DNA of 43,197 nt, from assembly GCA_000333855.2 (NCBI GenBank), contig CM007326.1, forward strand, positions 193,805-237,001, read 5' to 3'. This stretch comes from Endotrypanum monterogeii (taxonomy: Eukaryota > Euglenozoa > Kinetoplastea > Trypanosomatida > Trypanosomatidae). Position numbers and translations under genes: made by a program. This document shows positions 1-8,800 of the stretch, piece by piece (positions within the stretch are counted from its first letter, which is position 1; each line of letters starts with the position of its first letter). The notes beneath the pieces were generated by a model. The model was not told where the DNA came from. It saw only the letters and a program-made list of their open reading frames with translations, and did no database searches.

Positions 1-362
1 CCTTGCGCCACCGGCCAAGCAGACCCCCCCCCCCCCCGCCCCGGAGCGGGAAGTGGCGCCGCGCCACGGCCGAGAGCCCCCGGCAACAATGCCACAGGTG
101 GGCAGACAATCGTCCCACGTGGGGCGCGCAGGGGCCAACAGCCAAAGCAACTGTTCGCATGTACTCTTGGCTACGGGGAAGGCACCCCACTGCTGAGTGC
201 GGTTTTGTCGCCAGAATGAATACACCTCGCTCCACAAATGGCTTCCTTGTTTCCATCAACTCGCCCCCTTTTCTTCCCGTGACGCTTGCTGAATCGGAAT
301 CCTTCTGCTTCTCTACAGAGGCATCATTACACCCACCAACTCATAAGAATAAATACGGGAAA
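1..362. other. Upstream spacer of dUTPase
   Basis: No gene is supported here. The dUTPase reading frame happens to stay open back to the window edge, but the translation is low in complexity and resembles no dUTPase N-terminus. A splice acceptor sits between this stretch and the recognised start. A C-rich run lies near base 25-40. Confidence 0.6.
301..318 (+). promoter_or_regulatory. Predicted spliced-leader acceptor of dUTPase
   Basis: A pyrimidine tract (301-314) is followed by AG at 317-318, with a second AG at 319-320. The first ATG downstream is the dUTPase start at 363, giving a 5'UTR of about 44 nt. Position is inferred from the trypanosomatid rule of first AG after a pyrimidine tract. 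Confidence 0.5.
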
Positions 363-1178
363 ATGAGCGTGATAAAAAGGGCTCGGAGCGCTACTCTTCC
401 TCCTGCAATTCTGCACTCTTTGGCAGCCCTGCAGGACGGCCTGAACGCGATGATTGACCCTTCTTGGCGCACTGTTCGCTCGCTGGACAATTGGGCTCTT
501 GCTATCACAATGGAGTCAACTGAGCTTCTGGATTCTTATCCATGGAAGTGGTGGAAAAACATCAACTCAACCCCCGATTTGGCGAACGTTAAGATTGAGC
601 TCATCGACATCCTCCACTTTTCCCTTTCCGGCACCATGCAGATGCGTTCCCTCCCGGAGAATAAGATACCCACTGTCTCTTTAAAGCCACTGAAAGAGGT
701 CATGACACGGTTTGTGCCTCCAAAGGAGTGCACAAGCGATCCTAACGGTCTTATGTTTTTCCCTCTCAGCGATACTCAGAACGCCATTGCGAGTTTTCGC
801 AACGTCATTCAGCTCGCCAATGCTTACCGTTTCGACGCCATCACAGAGAGCATCGTTTCTGCTGCTGAGGACCTGGGGTTCAACTTGGTGGCGTACTATG
901 TGGCGAAGCACACCTTGAACTATATTCGTCAGCTGGGTGGCTACAAGAACGGCTCGTACGTGAAGGTGAACAACGGTGTTGAGGACAACGTTCTTCTGCA
1001 CGATTGCATCAAGGATGTCACACTTGAGGATGCTCTGGACGAAAAGAATTATGTCTCTGCTTGGAACAACATAATCACGAAGGTTTACAAGGCTTTTGAA
1101 GTCGAGGAGGCTGACCGCAAGGGCGTGGAAAGCTGGCTGTCTCTCGCACAGGATGATGAACTCAAGAGTGCCGCATAG
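363..1178 (+). CDS. DUT: Dimeric (all-alpha) deoxyuridine triphosphatase, dUTPase
   Basis: This 271-residue protein hydrolyses dUTP (and, in this family, dUDP) to dUMP and phosphate products, keeping uracil out of DNA and feeding dTMP synthesis. It belongs to the kinetoplastid dimeric dUTPase family, unrelated to the trimeric beta-fold enzymes of most eukaryotes. The Mg-binding residues are visible as E51 and E54 (in [17 protein letters not shown]) and E79 and D82 (in [10 protein letters not shown]), the same spacing as E49/E52/E77/D80 of the Trypanosoma cruzi enzyme. A later block, KNGSYVKVN followed by EDN, matches the nucleotide-binding region. The length is close to the roughly 269 residues of the Leishmania major protein. 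The start was chosen as the first ATG after the predicted splice acceptor and where family similarity begins; the frame is open further upstream but that part looks non-coding. No essential residue appears lost. Confidence 0.95.
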   Translation: MSVIKRARSATLPPAILHSLAALQDGLNAMIDPSWRTVRSLDNWALAITMESTELLDSYPWKWWKNINSTPDLANVKIELIDILHFSLSGTMQMRSLPENKIPTVSLKPLKEVMTRFVPPKECTSDPNGLMFFPLSDTQNAIASFRNVIQLANAYRFDAITESIVSAAEDLGFNLVAYYVAKHTLNYIRQLGGYKNGSYVKVNNGVEDNVLLHDCIKDVTLEDALDEKNYVSAWNNIITKVYKAFEVEEADRKGVESWLSLAQDDELKSAA

Positions 1179-1635
1179 ATTTGCTCTAACAGTCTGGGAA
1201 AAAACTCGATACCTTTCGGTATTGGACTGCTGAGCTGCCCAAACACTCGACCATATCTATGGTTTTCATTTTGATGACACTTCTGGGTGAAAGAACAGAA
1301 TTGCCTCAAACACACAAGTGTTTTTATTATTTTTCTCTTTCCTCTCGAGGGCTTTGCTTCTGCGCACGTTATGGTCACCACCGTAGATCTTGGACATTGT
1401 TGACTTGTTCATGGACACAGGCTCTAAACACACTTCTCCCACACCCATTCATATCATAGAAATTTGTTGTTGATGCACAAGATGCATCCTTTCAAAAATA
1501 TTGATTTAAGGACATTGCAAGGGTATCTTCTCTGGCAAATAAAAAGATTGCTTTGAGAGTCGAAAGGAGTTCGTCTTGTTCCTTTTTTTTTTCACGTGTG
1601 AGCCCCACTGAAGCCCCTGGTACGGGGAAGAAAAA

Positions 1636-1676
1636 ATATATATACATATATATATCTATATATATATGTATATATA
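1636..1676. repeat. Imperfect (TA)n microsatellite
   Basis: Alternating TA with a few C and G interruptions, in the dUTPase 3' flank. Confidence 0.9.
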
Positions 1677-2115
1677 GTATGGTTGTAATACGGCAGTGAG
1701 GGTTCAATAATATAATCATCTGCGGTTACAGTAGTTTCGTGGTCAGCTATACGACCTTTTTTCCCTGCTCTCACCACGATACCTTCTCATTGTGTAGTTT
1801 CGTTCACACGAATGGCTGCTTTGATCTCACAGCTTGCTTTTCCCCCATTTTCTTAGCTTCGAGAAAGTATCATGACGAACCAAGATAGAGACAACCAGTT
1901 CATTCAATCGATCCCTACCAGATGATGATATGAAAATGCTTTGATGAGCCCAGTAACACTCCTTGCATGACTGCCCCCAAGTATCCATGCGTCGTATTCT
2001 AAAAAAAAAAAGGATCTACAGGTGAAGGGAAAGGCACTCGCTTATTTTCGAGAGCTTTGCGTGGCCTACATTTTTTAAAAATCGTGGCCTCTTTAGAGCT
2101 TGTTCGGATCGGTCA

Positions 2116-2141
2116 AATATATATACACACACACATATATA

Positions 2142-2172
<31 letters not shown>

Positions 2173-2195
2173 CTAAATACATATATAAATGTATA
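2116..2195. repeat. Compound (TA)n/(CA)n microsatellite
   Basis: A TA run, a short CA run, then an uninterrupted TA core around 2146-2172 and imperfect TA after it. It lies about 400 nt upstream of the first L23a start. Confidence 0.9.
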
Positions 2196-2520
2196 TATGT
2201 CTATCCAGCAATAGAGGTAATCGCTGTCCGAAAAAAAACTTCAACCCCCAAAATTACTGTCGCAGAAAAAAAAAGCAGCTGAAAGAGACTCGAATGCAAG
2301 TCGTAGACGTCCGAAACGCAAAACACAGCACTAGAAATTTGTTCCTTCCGTATCTAGCCAAGGGAAATACTGCATATCGTCAGCCCTTATAATTTCGATG
2401 GGCTTCTCTGTCTGCCGTTTCAAGCCGTACTACTTTTACTACTTCCTTGCCACTTTCTCTCTCTGCTCCGTCCACCGAAATTTCTTTTTCCCGCGTGTCT
2501 CATTCCTTCCCTAAAACGTT

Positions 2521-2562
2521 TCGCTTTCCGAATCAAACGCCTCGTTCCTCCATTACATAAAG
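2521..2562 (+). promoter_or_regulatory. Predicted spliced-leader acceptor of L23a copy 1
   Basis: Pyrimidine-rich sequence from about 2425 onward contains no AG until 2561-2562, 13 nt before the ATG. An alternative acceptor is AG at 2423-2424, which would give a 5'UTR of about 150 nt. Confidence 0.45.
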
Positions 2563-2575
2563 ATTCATATTCATA

Positions 2576-3013
2576 ATGCCCGCTGCTCAGAAGACAGTCA
2601 AGAAGGCTGCGGCGAAGGAGGTGAAGGCGACCAAGGTCGTCAAGGTGACGACTCGCAAGGCGTACACCCGTCCCCAGTTCCGCCGTCCACACACCTACCG
2701 CAAGCCAGCTACAGCGAAGCCGAGCAACCGCGTGACTGTTGAGTCGAAGGACATCGCGGCCTTCAACGTGATCCGCTACCCATTGACGACGGACAAGGCG
2801 ATGAAGAAGATCGAGGAGAACAACACCCTGACCTTCATTGTTGATGCCCACGCCAACAAGACTGAGATCAAGAAGGCGATGCGCAAGCTGTACCAGGTGA
2901 AGGCCGTGAAGGTGAACACCCTGATCCGTCCCGATGGTCTGAAGAAGGCGTACATCCGCTTGTCTGCAGCTCATGATGCTCTGGACACTGCCAACAAGAT
3001 CGGTCTCGTTTAA
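2576..3013 (+). CDS. RPL23A: 60S ribosomal protein L23a (uL23), copy 1
   Basis: A 145-residue cytosolic ribosomal protein of the uL23 family (L23a in animals, L25 in yeast). It binds 26S rRNA near the polypeptide exit tunnel and is part of the docking site for signal recognition particle and nascent-chain factors. Residues 1 to about 58 form a Lys/Ala/Arg-rich extension typical of the eukaryotic protein. The globular uL23 domain follows, with the family signatures [32 protein letters not shown] and, at the C-terminus, DTANKIGLV. The ATG is the first after the splice acceptor. The coding sequence is the same as that of the next gene except for codon 118 (CGT at 2927-2929 here), while the flanks are unrelated. 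Two copies fit the dosage amplification common for ribosomal genes in trypanosomatids. Confidence 0.97.
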   Translation: MPAAQKTVKKAAAKEVKATKVVKVTTRKAYTRPQFRRPHTYRKPATAKPSNRVTVESKDIAAFNVIRYPLTTDKAMKKIEENNTLTFIVDAHANKTEIKKAMRKLYQVKAVKVNTLIRPDGLKKAYIRLSAAHDALDTANKIGLV

Positions 3014-3016
3014 GCA
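2576..3016 (+). repeat. Direct repeat unit A (L23a coding sequence)
   Basis: Repeated at 3483-3923 with a single mismatch (T2929 versus C3836). Identity starts at the ATG and ends 3 nt after the stop codon. Confidence 0.97.
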
Positions 3017-3482
3017 GAATTTGAATCATGTGGTTGTTTTGAGTTATTTCATTAAAAAAAGAAAGAAAAAACCATAGTCGCCAGTTCCGTGTCAGTAGGA
3101 GAGGGACAGTAGTTGGAAAGGAGCCATATCAAAATGCTGCCTTCTCCAGAATATGCAATGATCCAGGGAGACTGTGCTGGCGTTAAACGTATGCTCGTTG
3201 GCACACCAACTATTATTCTGTAGTTTCTCCTGACACAAGAAAGGCAAGTATGTTCCCAAAGGAAATGATCTTTTGCCTCTTCTATACTCGAGACTGCCTC
3301 AAAGGGGGGCGGTGTATCCTAGTGTAAGCAGCCTCCAACTTGCCCCTAACATCTCTTCCTTTCTGTCTTTGTGTTATTCTCTCCGACTCACTGTGCTGCC
3401 CACGGTTGCACTTACAACCACTTCTCATTGGTCTTGGCACATTTGCACCTTGGCAGTTTTAAGGTTTCTTTTGCAAGGGATC
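3014..3482. other. Spacer between the L23a copies
   Basis: The spacer between the two L23a copies has an A-rich stretch at 3052-3071 in the first copy's 3'UTR and a pyrimidine-rich stretch from about 3352. No gene is seen. The open frame running into copy 2 from 3273 shows no ribosomal-protein similarity. Confidence 0.7.
3352..3456 (+). promoter_or_regulatory. Predicted spliced-leader acceptor of L23a copy 2
   Basis: A long pyrimidine-rich stretch is followed by AG at 3455-3456. Further AGs lie at 3462-3463 and 3476-3477. The first ATG after all of them is 3483. Confidence 0.45.
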
Positions 3483-3920
3483 ATGCCCGCTGCTCAGAAG
3501 ACAGTCAAGAAGGCTGCGGCGAAGGAGGTGAAGGCGACCAAGGTCGTCAAGGTGACGACTCGCAAGGCGTACACCCGTCCCCAGTTCCGCCGTCCACACA
3601 CCTACCGCAAGCCAGCTACAGCGAAGCCGAGCAACCGCGTGACTGTTGAGTCGAAGGACATCGCGGCCTTCAACGTGATCCGCTACCCATTGACGACGGA
3701 CAAGGCGATGAAGAAGATCGAGGAGAACAACACCCTGACCTTCATTGTTGATGCCCACGCCAACAAGACTGAGATCAAGAAGGCGATGCGCAAGCTGTAC
3801 CAGGTGAAGGCCGTGAAGGTGAACACCCTGATCCGCCCCGATGGTCTGAAGAAGGCGTACATCCGCTTGTCTGCAGCTCATGATGCTCTGGACACTGCCA
3901 ACAAGATCGGTCTCGTTTAA
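3483..3920 (+). CDS. RPL23A: 60S ribosomal protein L23a (uL23), copy 2
   Basis: This copy encodes the identical 145-residue protein as the gene 907 bp upstream and has the same ribosomal role. The only coding difference is silent (CGC at 3834-3836 instead of CGT). The 5' and 3' flanks share no alignable sequence with copy 1 beyond three bases after the stop, so the two mRNAs will carry different UTRs and could be controlled separately after transcription. An in-frame extension to 3273 is open but falls across the splice acceptors and is not part of the protein. Confidence 0.97.
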   Translation: MPAAQKTVKKAAAKEVKATKVVKVTTRKAYTRPQFRRPHTYRKPATAKPSNRVTVESKDIAAFNVIRYPLTTDKAMKKIEENNTLTFIVDAHANKTEIKKAMRKLYQVKAVKVNTLIRPDGLKKAYIRLSAAHDALDTANKIGLV

Positions 3921-3923
3921 GCA
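3483..3923 (+). repeat. Direct repeat unit B (L23a coding sequence)
   Basis: Second member of the 441-bp direct repeat, one mismatch from 2576-3016. Confidence 0.97.
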
Positions 3924-4944
3924 CCGTTAGCTGGTACTCTTACTGAGAAGCATGATGTGAGGTAGGGGAACGCCGGTGAGTGTGCCATGTGTGCATATGT
4001 GCACGTGTGCGCAAGCGCGTCTTTGTGTCTCCCTATTTTTTTTTTCAAATATCTTCGGCGACACTCCTCTCGACACGCACATTTAGTCCTGGTATTCCAA
4101 GTGGTTGCCAAGTCCAAACCCCACACCTCACCCTTCCCCCCTTTTCATTTTATTTTTCTCCATTATTTCCTCAGTTCTGAAACTTTCAAAACATAACAAA
4201 AAAACAATAAAATAAACAAACAAGCAAACAAATAAACTCATTTACACGCTCAAGGATTGTGTCAAAATGCGGGAGAGCATCGATTGCTTTTCAGCTGCGA
4301 GCAAAAGAAGAGACCGAGGTGTCTCTTTTCTTCTGTCCTCTTCTATCCTCAATCTCCGCTCTCATCCTCCACCTCGTCAAGTGCAAGTGAAGTTCTCCTC
4401 CCTGCTCGATTCCTTCACTTATTTCACCTCACACTGCGTGGTGGAAAAAAAGGGGGGAGGTGTAGACGTCTCGCTCTGTTACGATGCAGGCTTTCATGTG
4501 CTTTCCAAACAGTAACAGATGTGGTGGTGATTGGGTGAGTATTGAGTAGCACAGCGGAGCAATGACATGAACCGCTTGCAACTTTTTTTCATCTTCTACA
4601 AAGTTGTATCAATGTTTCTGCATTACCTGCGCACTTATCGTGACAGTCTCACTATCTGTTTCTTTTCGTCTCTCTCTCTCTTCCTTGTCACATTCTTTCG
4701 TATGCTGCGCATCAAATTCCTTGCTGTCACTGTATGGACTTTCCCACAGAAAAGAAGCAACTGAAAAGAACTTCAGTACATCGGAGAGCTTCGCATGGTT
4801 ACCGGCGATACAAGCACGCATCTCTCTTTTTCTCTCTATATATATACACACCACGAAGCCGTTGTGCTTGTCTCGTAATTGCTGCTTCTTCACCCTCGCT
4901 TGCGTGTGTGTGTGTTTTGTTTTAAGCTCATTTCAGTGTCTTTT

Positions 4945-5035
4945 CTTCTCCCTCCCCTCCCTTCCCCCCCTGTGATTTTGGGAGGAGGGCAGGGGGGAGG
5001 AAGGGGGCAGCGGACGGAGGAGTAGGGGCAGTCCA
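4945..5035. other. Pyrimidine tract followed by G-rich tract
   Basis: A CT/C-rich stretch (about 4945-4973) is followed after about 10 nt by G-rich sequence (4980-5032) with several runs of three or more G. The halves are roughly complementary and the G-rich part could also form a quadruplex. Confidence 0.5.
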
Positions 5036-5483
5036 TTGTCTTGACGGGATGTCAGAGCGTTTTTAAAACCTCTGCGACGAACACATTACGGGAACAACTT
5101 GACACACCCCAGAGTCTTTCCTCCCTTCTCTTTCTCTCTGTTTGTTTGTTTCGCAGTGTCTGGGCTCTCGTGTTGATCACTTCCTTACACCCGAAAGAAG
5201 AAAACAACAACAACAGAAACAAACAAAAAAAACAGCTTCACACGAGCCCCCCCTTTTTTTTTGAGGTTGCGACTCCCCATTCCGTTGGGCTCTCACTGGA
5301 CTCATAAAGGAGCTGAGAGCTGACTCAGAGCAGCCGTCAGTTGAGGTTAATCACTGCGCAACTTAGATTGCCTATTCTCCTCCTGTGCAAACTCTATTTT
5401 CAGGTGCTGCAAAGGGGGAGGAGGGGGGGGGAAGGCAGGCAGAGAGAGAAAGGAGGGTAGTTATTGCCTCGTGCATTTTGTAT

Positions 5484-5525
<42 letters not shown>

Positions 5526-5557
5526 GATATATATATATATATATAAATAATATATAC
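5484..5557. repeat. Compound (CA)n(TA)n microsatellite
   Basis: A CA run (5484-5511) passes directly into TA repeats ending near 5557, with a few interruptions. It lies about 320 nt before the next start codon. Confidence 0.95.
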
Positions 5558-5754
5558 AAGCATCTCAACAAAGTGAGCGAGGGCTAGAAAATAGGATAGA
5601 GAATTGCTGACCGGTTGTATTAGAGCAAGATAAGCGTCTCGTCCTTCTCACTATCGCCGCTCTTCCCGCATTGCCGATCTTTTTTTTTTTACCCCTCCGT
5701 ATGCGTTGCTTTCAAGGCCTGTTTAGTGCCTCATTTTTTAAAAAGATTATTTAT

Positions 5755-5815
5755 ATTTTTATTTCCATTCCTCCCCTCCCTCACCGCTTGTCTCCTCTCC
5801 GCAAAACAACAATAG
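5755..5815 (+). promoter_or_regulatory. Predicted spliced-leader acceptor of the pseudokinase-like gene
   Basis: A strong pyrimidine tract (about 5755-5800) is followed by AG at 5814-5815. The next AG is 5863-5864. No ATG lies between either AG and 5872. Confidence 0.5.
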
Positions 5816-5871
5816 CACACAAAAAAAAAAAACGGTCCGTCGTGTTTTTTTTTCCTGAAACAAGATTCAAA

Positions 5872-8800
5872 ATGAGCTTATGCAGACGTGTTGTGCGCAT
5901 CCACGGCAATCGAGGTAGCACAACTACGCGCGATGATGAGGTCAAGTCATCTCTCGACCACTACGTTGTCTGCGAACGTCTTGCCCTTGGTGGGCGTAGC
6001 GAGCCCTCTGTGGGGGGTGATGACCAGGCGGCTGTTGTCTCCAAGCTCAAGGCGCTCATCTCCAAGCACGCTCAGTTTCAACGCAGCGTCGTGAGTTGTG
6101 TCTCTGCCTTGAGCAGTGTCGTTGGTGGGTCTGTGCCGATGTCCGCGCCTTCGGTACGCCAGATATCCTCACGCTCACCCAGTGAGGAGCTCGCGTCGTT
6201 GAGTGGTGCCGACAAGGGTCGCGTGAGGCCAGCGGGCAGGACTAGCACCAGCACCATATCCGGATCTGCCGGATCGACTCCACCGGTGCCTGATGTGGAG
6301 TCTTGCTGGGTGTCGACTTCTCCGCTCCCCCCAACAGCAGTTCTGGCGGCACTGTACGGCATGACACCTCTGCATGGTGTCTCATGGAGTCGTGGCATTG
6401 GGGGTGGCCCCGATCCTGGCGCTGAAAGGAGTCCACACACTGTGGCAGCCGTGGATGCTTCCGACCTCGAAGGTTCTGTCTCATCGGTGCCCTCGTTGGA
6501 GCTGCAGTGGTTACTGTGTCGATGCACGCCAGAGTCTTTTCTCGTGCAGGGGCGATACCAAGTCACATTCTGGAACGCTTTTACGATGACGGCGACCGCT
6601 GCTCACATGGCCTCTGCCGTAGCTGAGGGTGAAGCTGATCAGCAGGTTGCGGCCTTGCTCGCGCCGCCGCCGCCGTTGTCGTCAAGGCCTTCGTATTCTC
6701 TAGCACAGCAGCTTCGACGGGCTTCTGCTCTGCTCGGTATAGGTGGTGAAGGGCCGTCTGCTGAGACCTCGACGATGGTGCCGCAGGCCGCGCCGTTGTT
6801 AGATTGGCCAGAGGAGTTTTTGTGGAGTTTGCTGGTGTCTCTGTTGTCCACCCTCGCGCTTGTGCACAGTGCCGGTCTACACTTTTTTGGTCAACTCACA
6901 GCAGCGGATGTGCTATGCGTCGCCTGCTCGCCAACCTTGCCGCGGCAGCTCGAGCAGACGTGGGCTGATGTTGCTGCAGCGGCTGCCACAGAAGCCAGCA
7001 AAGGGGATTTGAAGAGGGAAGAAGACGGCACGGCTTTCGGCAGCAACGCGTGGGATGACCGTTCATTGATGCACAAGGAGGCGGATGCCATCTTCCGACG
7101 GTTCTGTGCCACCGCTGTGCCAAGCGTACTGCTGCCCCAGGCGACCGTCACCGCTGCTACGCCGTGTCATCACGTCTTTTTCGTTTTGCACCCATCACTG
7201 GATTTGTTGCAACAACAGCGTGACGTCGGTGCACATATCTACGCATCAAGCGCCTCCGGTATCTCTGCAGCACAGGAATCGAAGCACTCGACACCGGCAC
7301 AACAAGCGCAGTACCAGGCGGCGGACTTGGCAAGCGTGGGTTCGTTGATGAGCCTCTTGGTAGATCTGCGAGCGCGCTGGTGTCAACGGCACCTCGGGTA
7401 CACGGAGCGGAGGGCTGCAGCGCCAAGCTCAGAGCTGGCATTTCTAGTGCAACGCCTGAGTGCATGCGCCGGGACGCGTGTGGGCAGTGTTGCTTCCCCA
7501 CCTGCTCCCACCGCTCTTCAGCTGGTGCAACTCCAACCTCTTCGCTTACGGACTGAGTCGTGGTATTACCGACGCTTAGCGGAGGAGGCGTGTGATCGCC
7601 TTTCTTTCTTTGCGCAGCAGCGTCTGCAAAGCGCCAATGCTGTGGCACTTCCGCTTCCTTTGGCGATGATGTCGCACGTGCGGAACGGTGACGCGGAGCG
7701 TGAGGGGCGGGAGGCACGCTTGGCGGATCGTGAGGCACTGCTTGCAGCGCGGGAGGCCAAGTTGAACGTAATGCTGAAGCTTTATGCACTCACGCATGAG
7801 CACTTGGACACGCTTAAGCTGCCTCAGCTGCCCTCGACTCAATCAGATCCAAACTTGGAGGCGATTTCTTCAACGTTGCCGTCGGGCACAGCGGCGGTCG
7901 TCGTTTCTTCGGCAGCTTCAGCTACACGCAGCAGGGCCACTTGCACCTCCAACAACGGGGGAGCAGGGCAGCGCTCGACGTCGCAGATGTCACGCGAGGA
8001 TTCGCTTGACCGCCTGCTCACCCAAACTCTGCTCCAACAGGCATACCGCCAGGCAGACGCCCCGACAACACTGCCACCAGAGGCGTCTGCCTCAACTTGG
8101 GCATCCCCGGCAGGCGTAGGCGCCACGAGTCATCCGATTCCCCAAGCCTCCGTTTCCATGAACCCTCTTGGTTCTGCAGGCTCTGCCTTCGATGACGAGT
8201 TGTTGGGCTTGTCTCCGCTTCTGCGTCACACCACCGCAGATGACACACTGCCCTCGAGCACTGCTACGCCGTCGAAGGTGGCGGAGCCATGGCCGGTGTT
8301 AACAACGCGCCGCCATGTGGATGCCGGGAACATCCGTGAGGCCCAGACTGCTGCACCTACAGCGACGGCCGCCGCAAAGCATCCCCCCGGCAACGAATTA
8401 CGTGTAACTGTGGTGGAGGTAGACCTGGACGCAGCCGAGGTTGATGAGTGTGGCAACAGTGGGACAAGCCGGAATCAAACAGGTCCTGCAGCTCAGCACC
8501 CTCTTCATGCAGCGGGGCCGGAGGAGCGCGCGACGTGGGGGTGGGCGGCACCGATGGCGACGGCGACGGCGACGACATTGTCGCCCGCATCATTCCCCTT
8601 TGCGTCGTCAGCGATGCTTCCTCCGGAGGCACATGCCTCGCCACGGCAACAACACGACTTTTTGTTCACCTCGCCGTATGCGTCCCCGTCTTATGAAACA
8701 CCGGCTTGTATTCGCTCTCCTCCTCTGCCCAACATGGGGTATGTGGATGGCGCAGCCACTGGTGGGGTGGCTTCCCTTAGCGTCGGCAGTAGAGGTGGCG

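Larger units (their letters stand above)
1179..2575. other. Intergenic region dUTPase-L23a copy 1
   Basis: About 1.4 kb with no supported gene. It holds the dUTPase 3'UTR, two (TA)n-rich tracts near 1636-1676 and 2116-2195, A-runs near 2001-2011 and 2231-2275, and a pyrimidine-rich stretch before the L23a gene. Short ORFs here translate to repeat-derived YIYIY strings and are not credible. Confidence 0.7.
3921..5871. other. Intergenic region L23a copy 2-pseudokinase-like gene
   Basis: Nearly 2 kb with no supported gene. It contains an A-rich stretch at 4187-4235, pyrimidine-rich segments at 4120-4180 and 4290-4440, a C-rich run followed by a G-rich run at 4945-5035, another G-rich run at 5411-5460, a compound CA/TA microsatellite at 5484-5557 and the splice tract of the next gene. 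Small ORFs (for example 4257-4538 and 4604-4975) translate to low-complexity Ser/Leu/Phe-rich strings from pyrimidine tracts. Confidence 0.65.

Noticed and set aside
3..362. N-terminal extension of dUTPase
   Set aside because: It is low in complexity, unlike family N-termini, and lies across the predicted splice acceptor.
3273..3482. N-terminal extension of L23a copy 2
   Set aside because: Not present in copy 1 or in the family, and it crosses the pyrimidine tract and acceptor AGs.
4257..4975. Small genes in the spacer before 5872
   Set aside because: Translations are low-complexity products of pyrimidine runs, overlap each other and have no recognisable domain.
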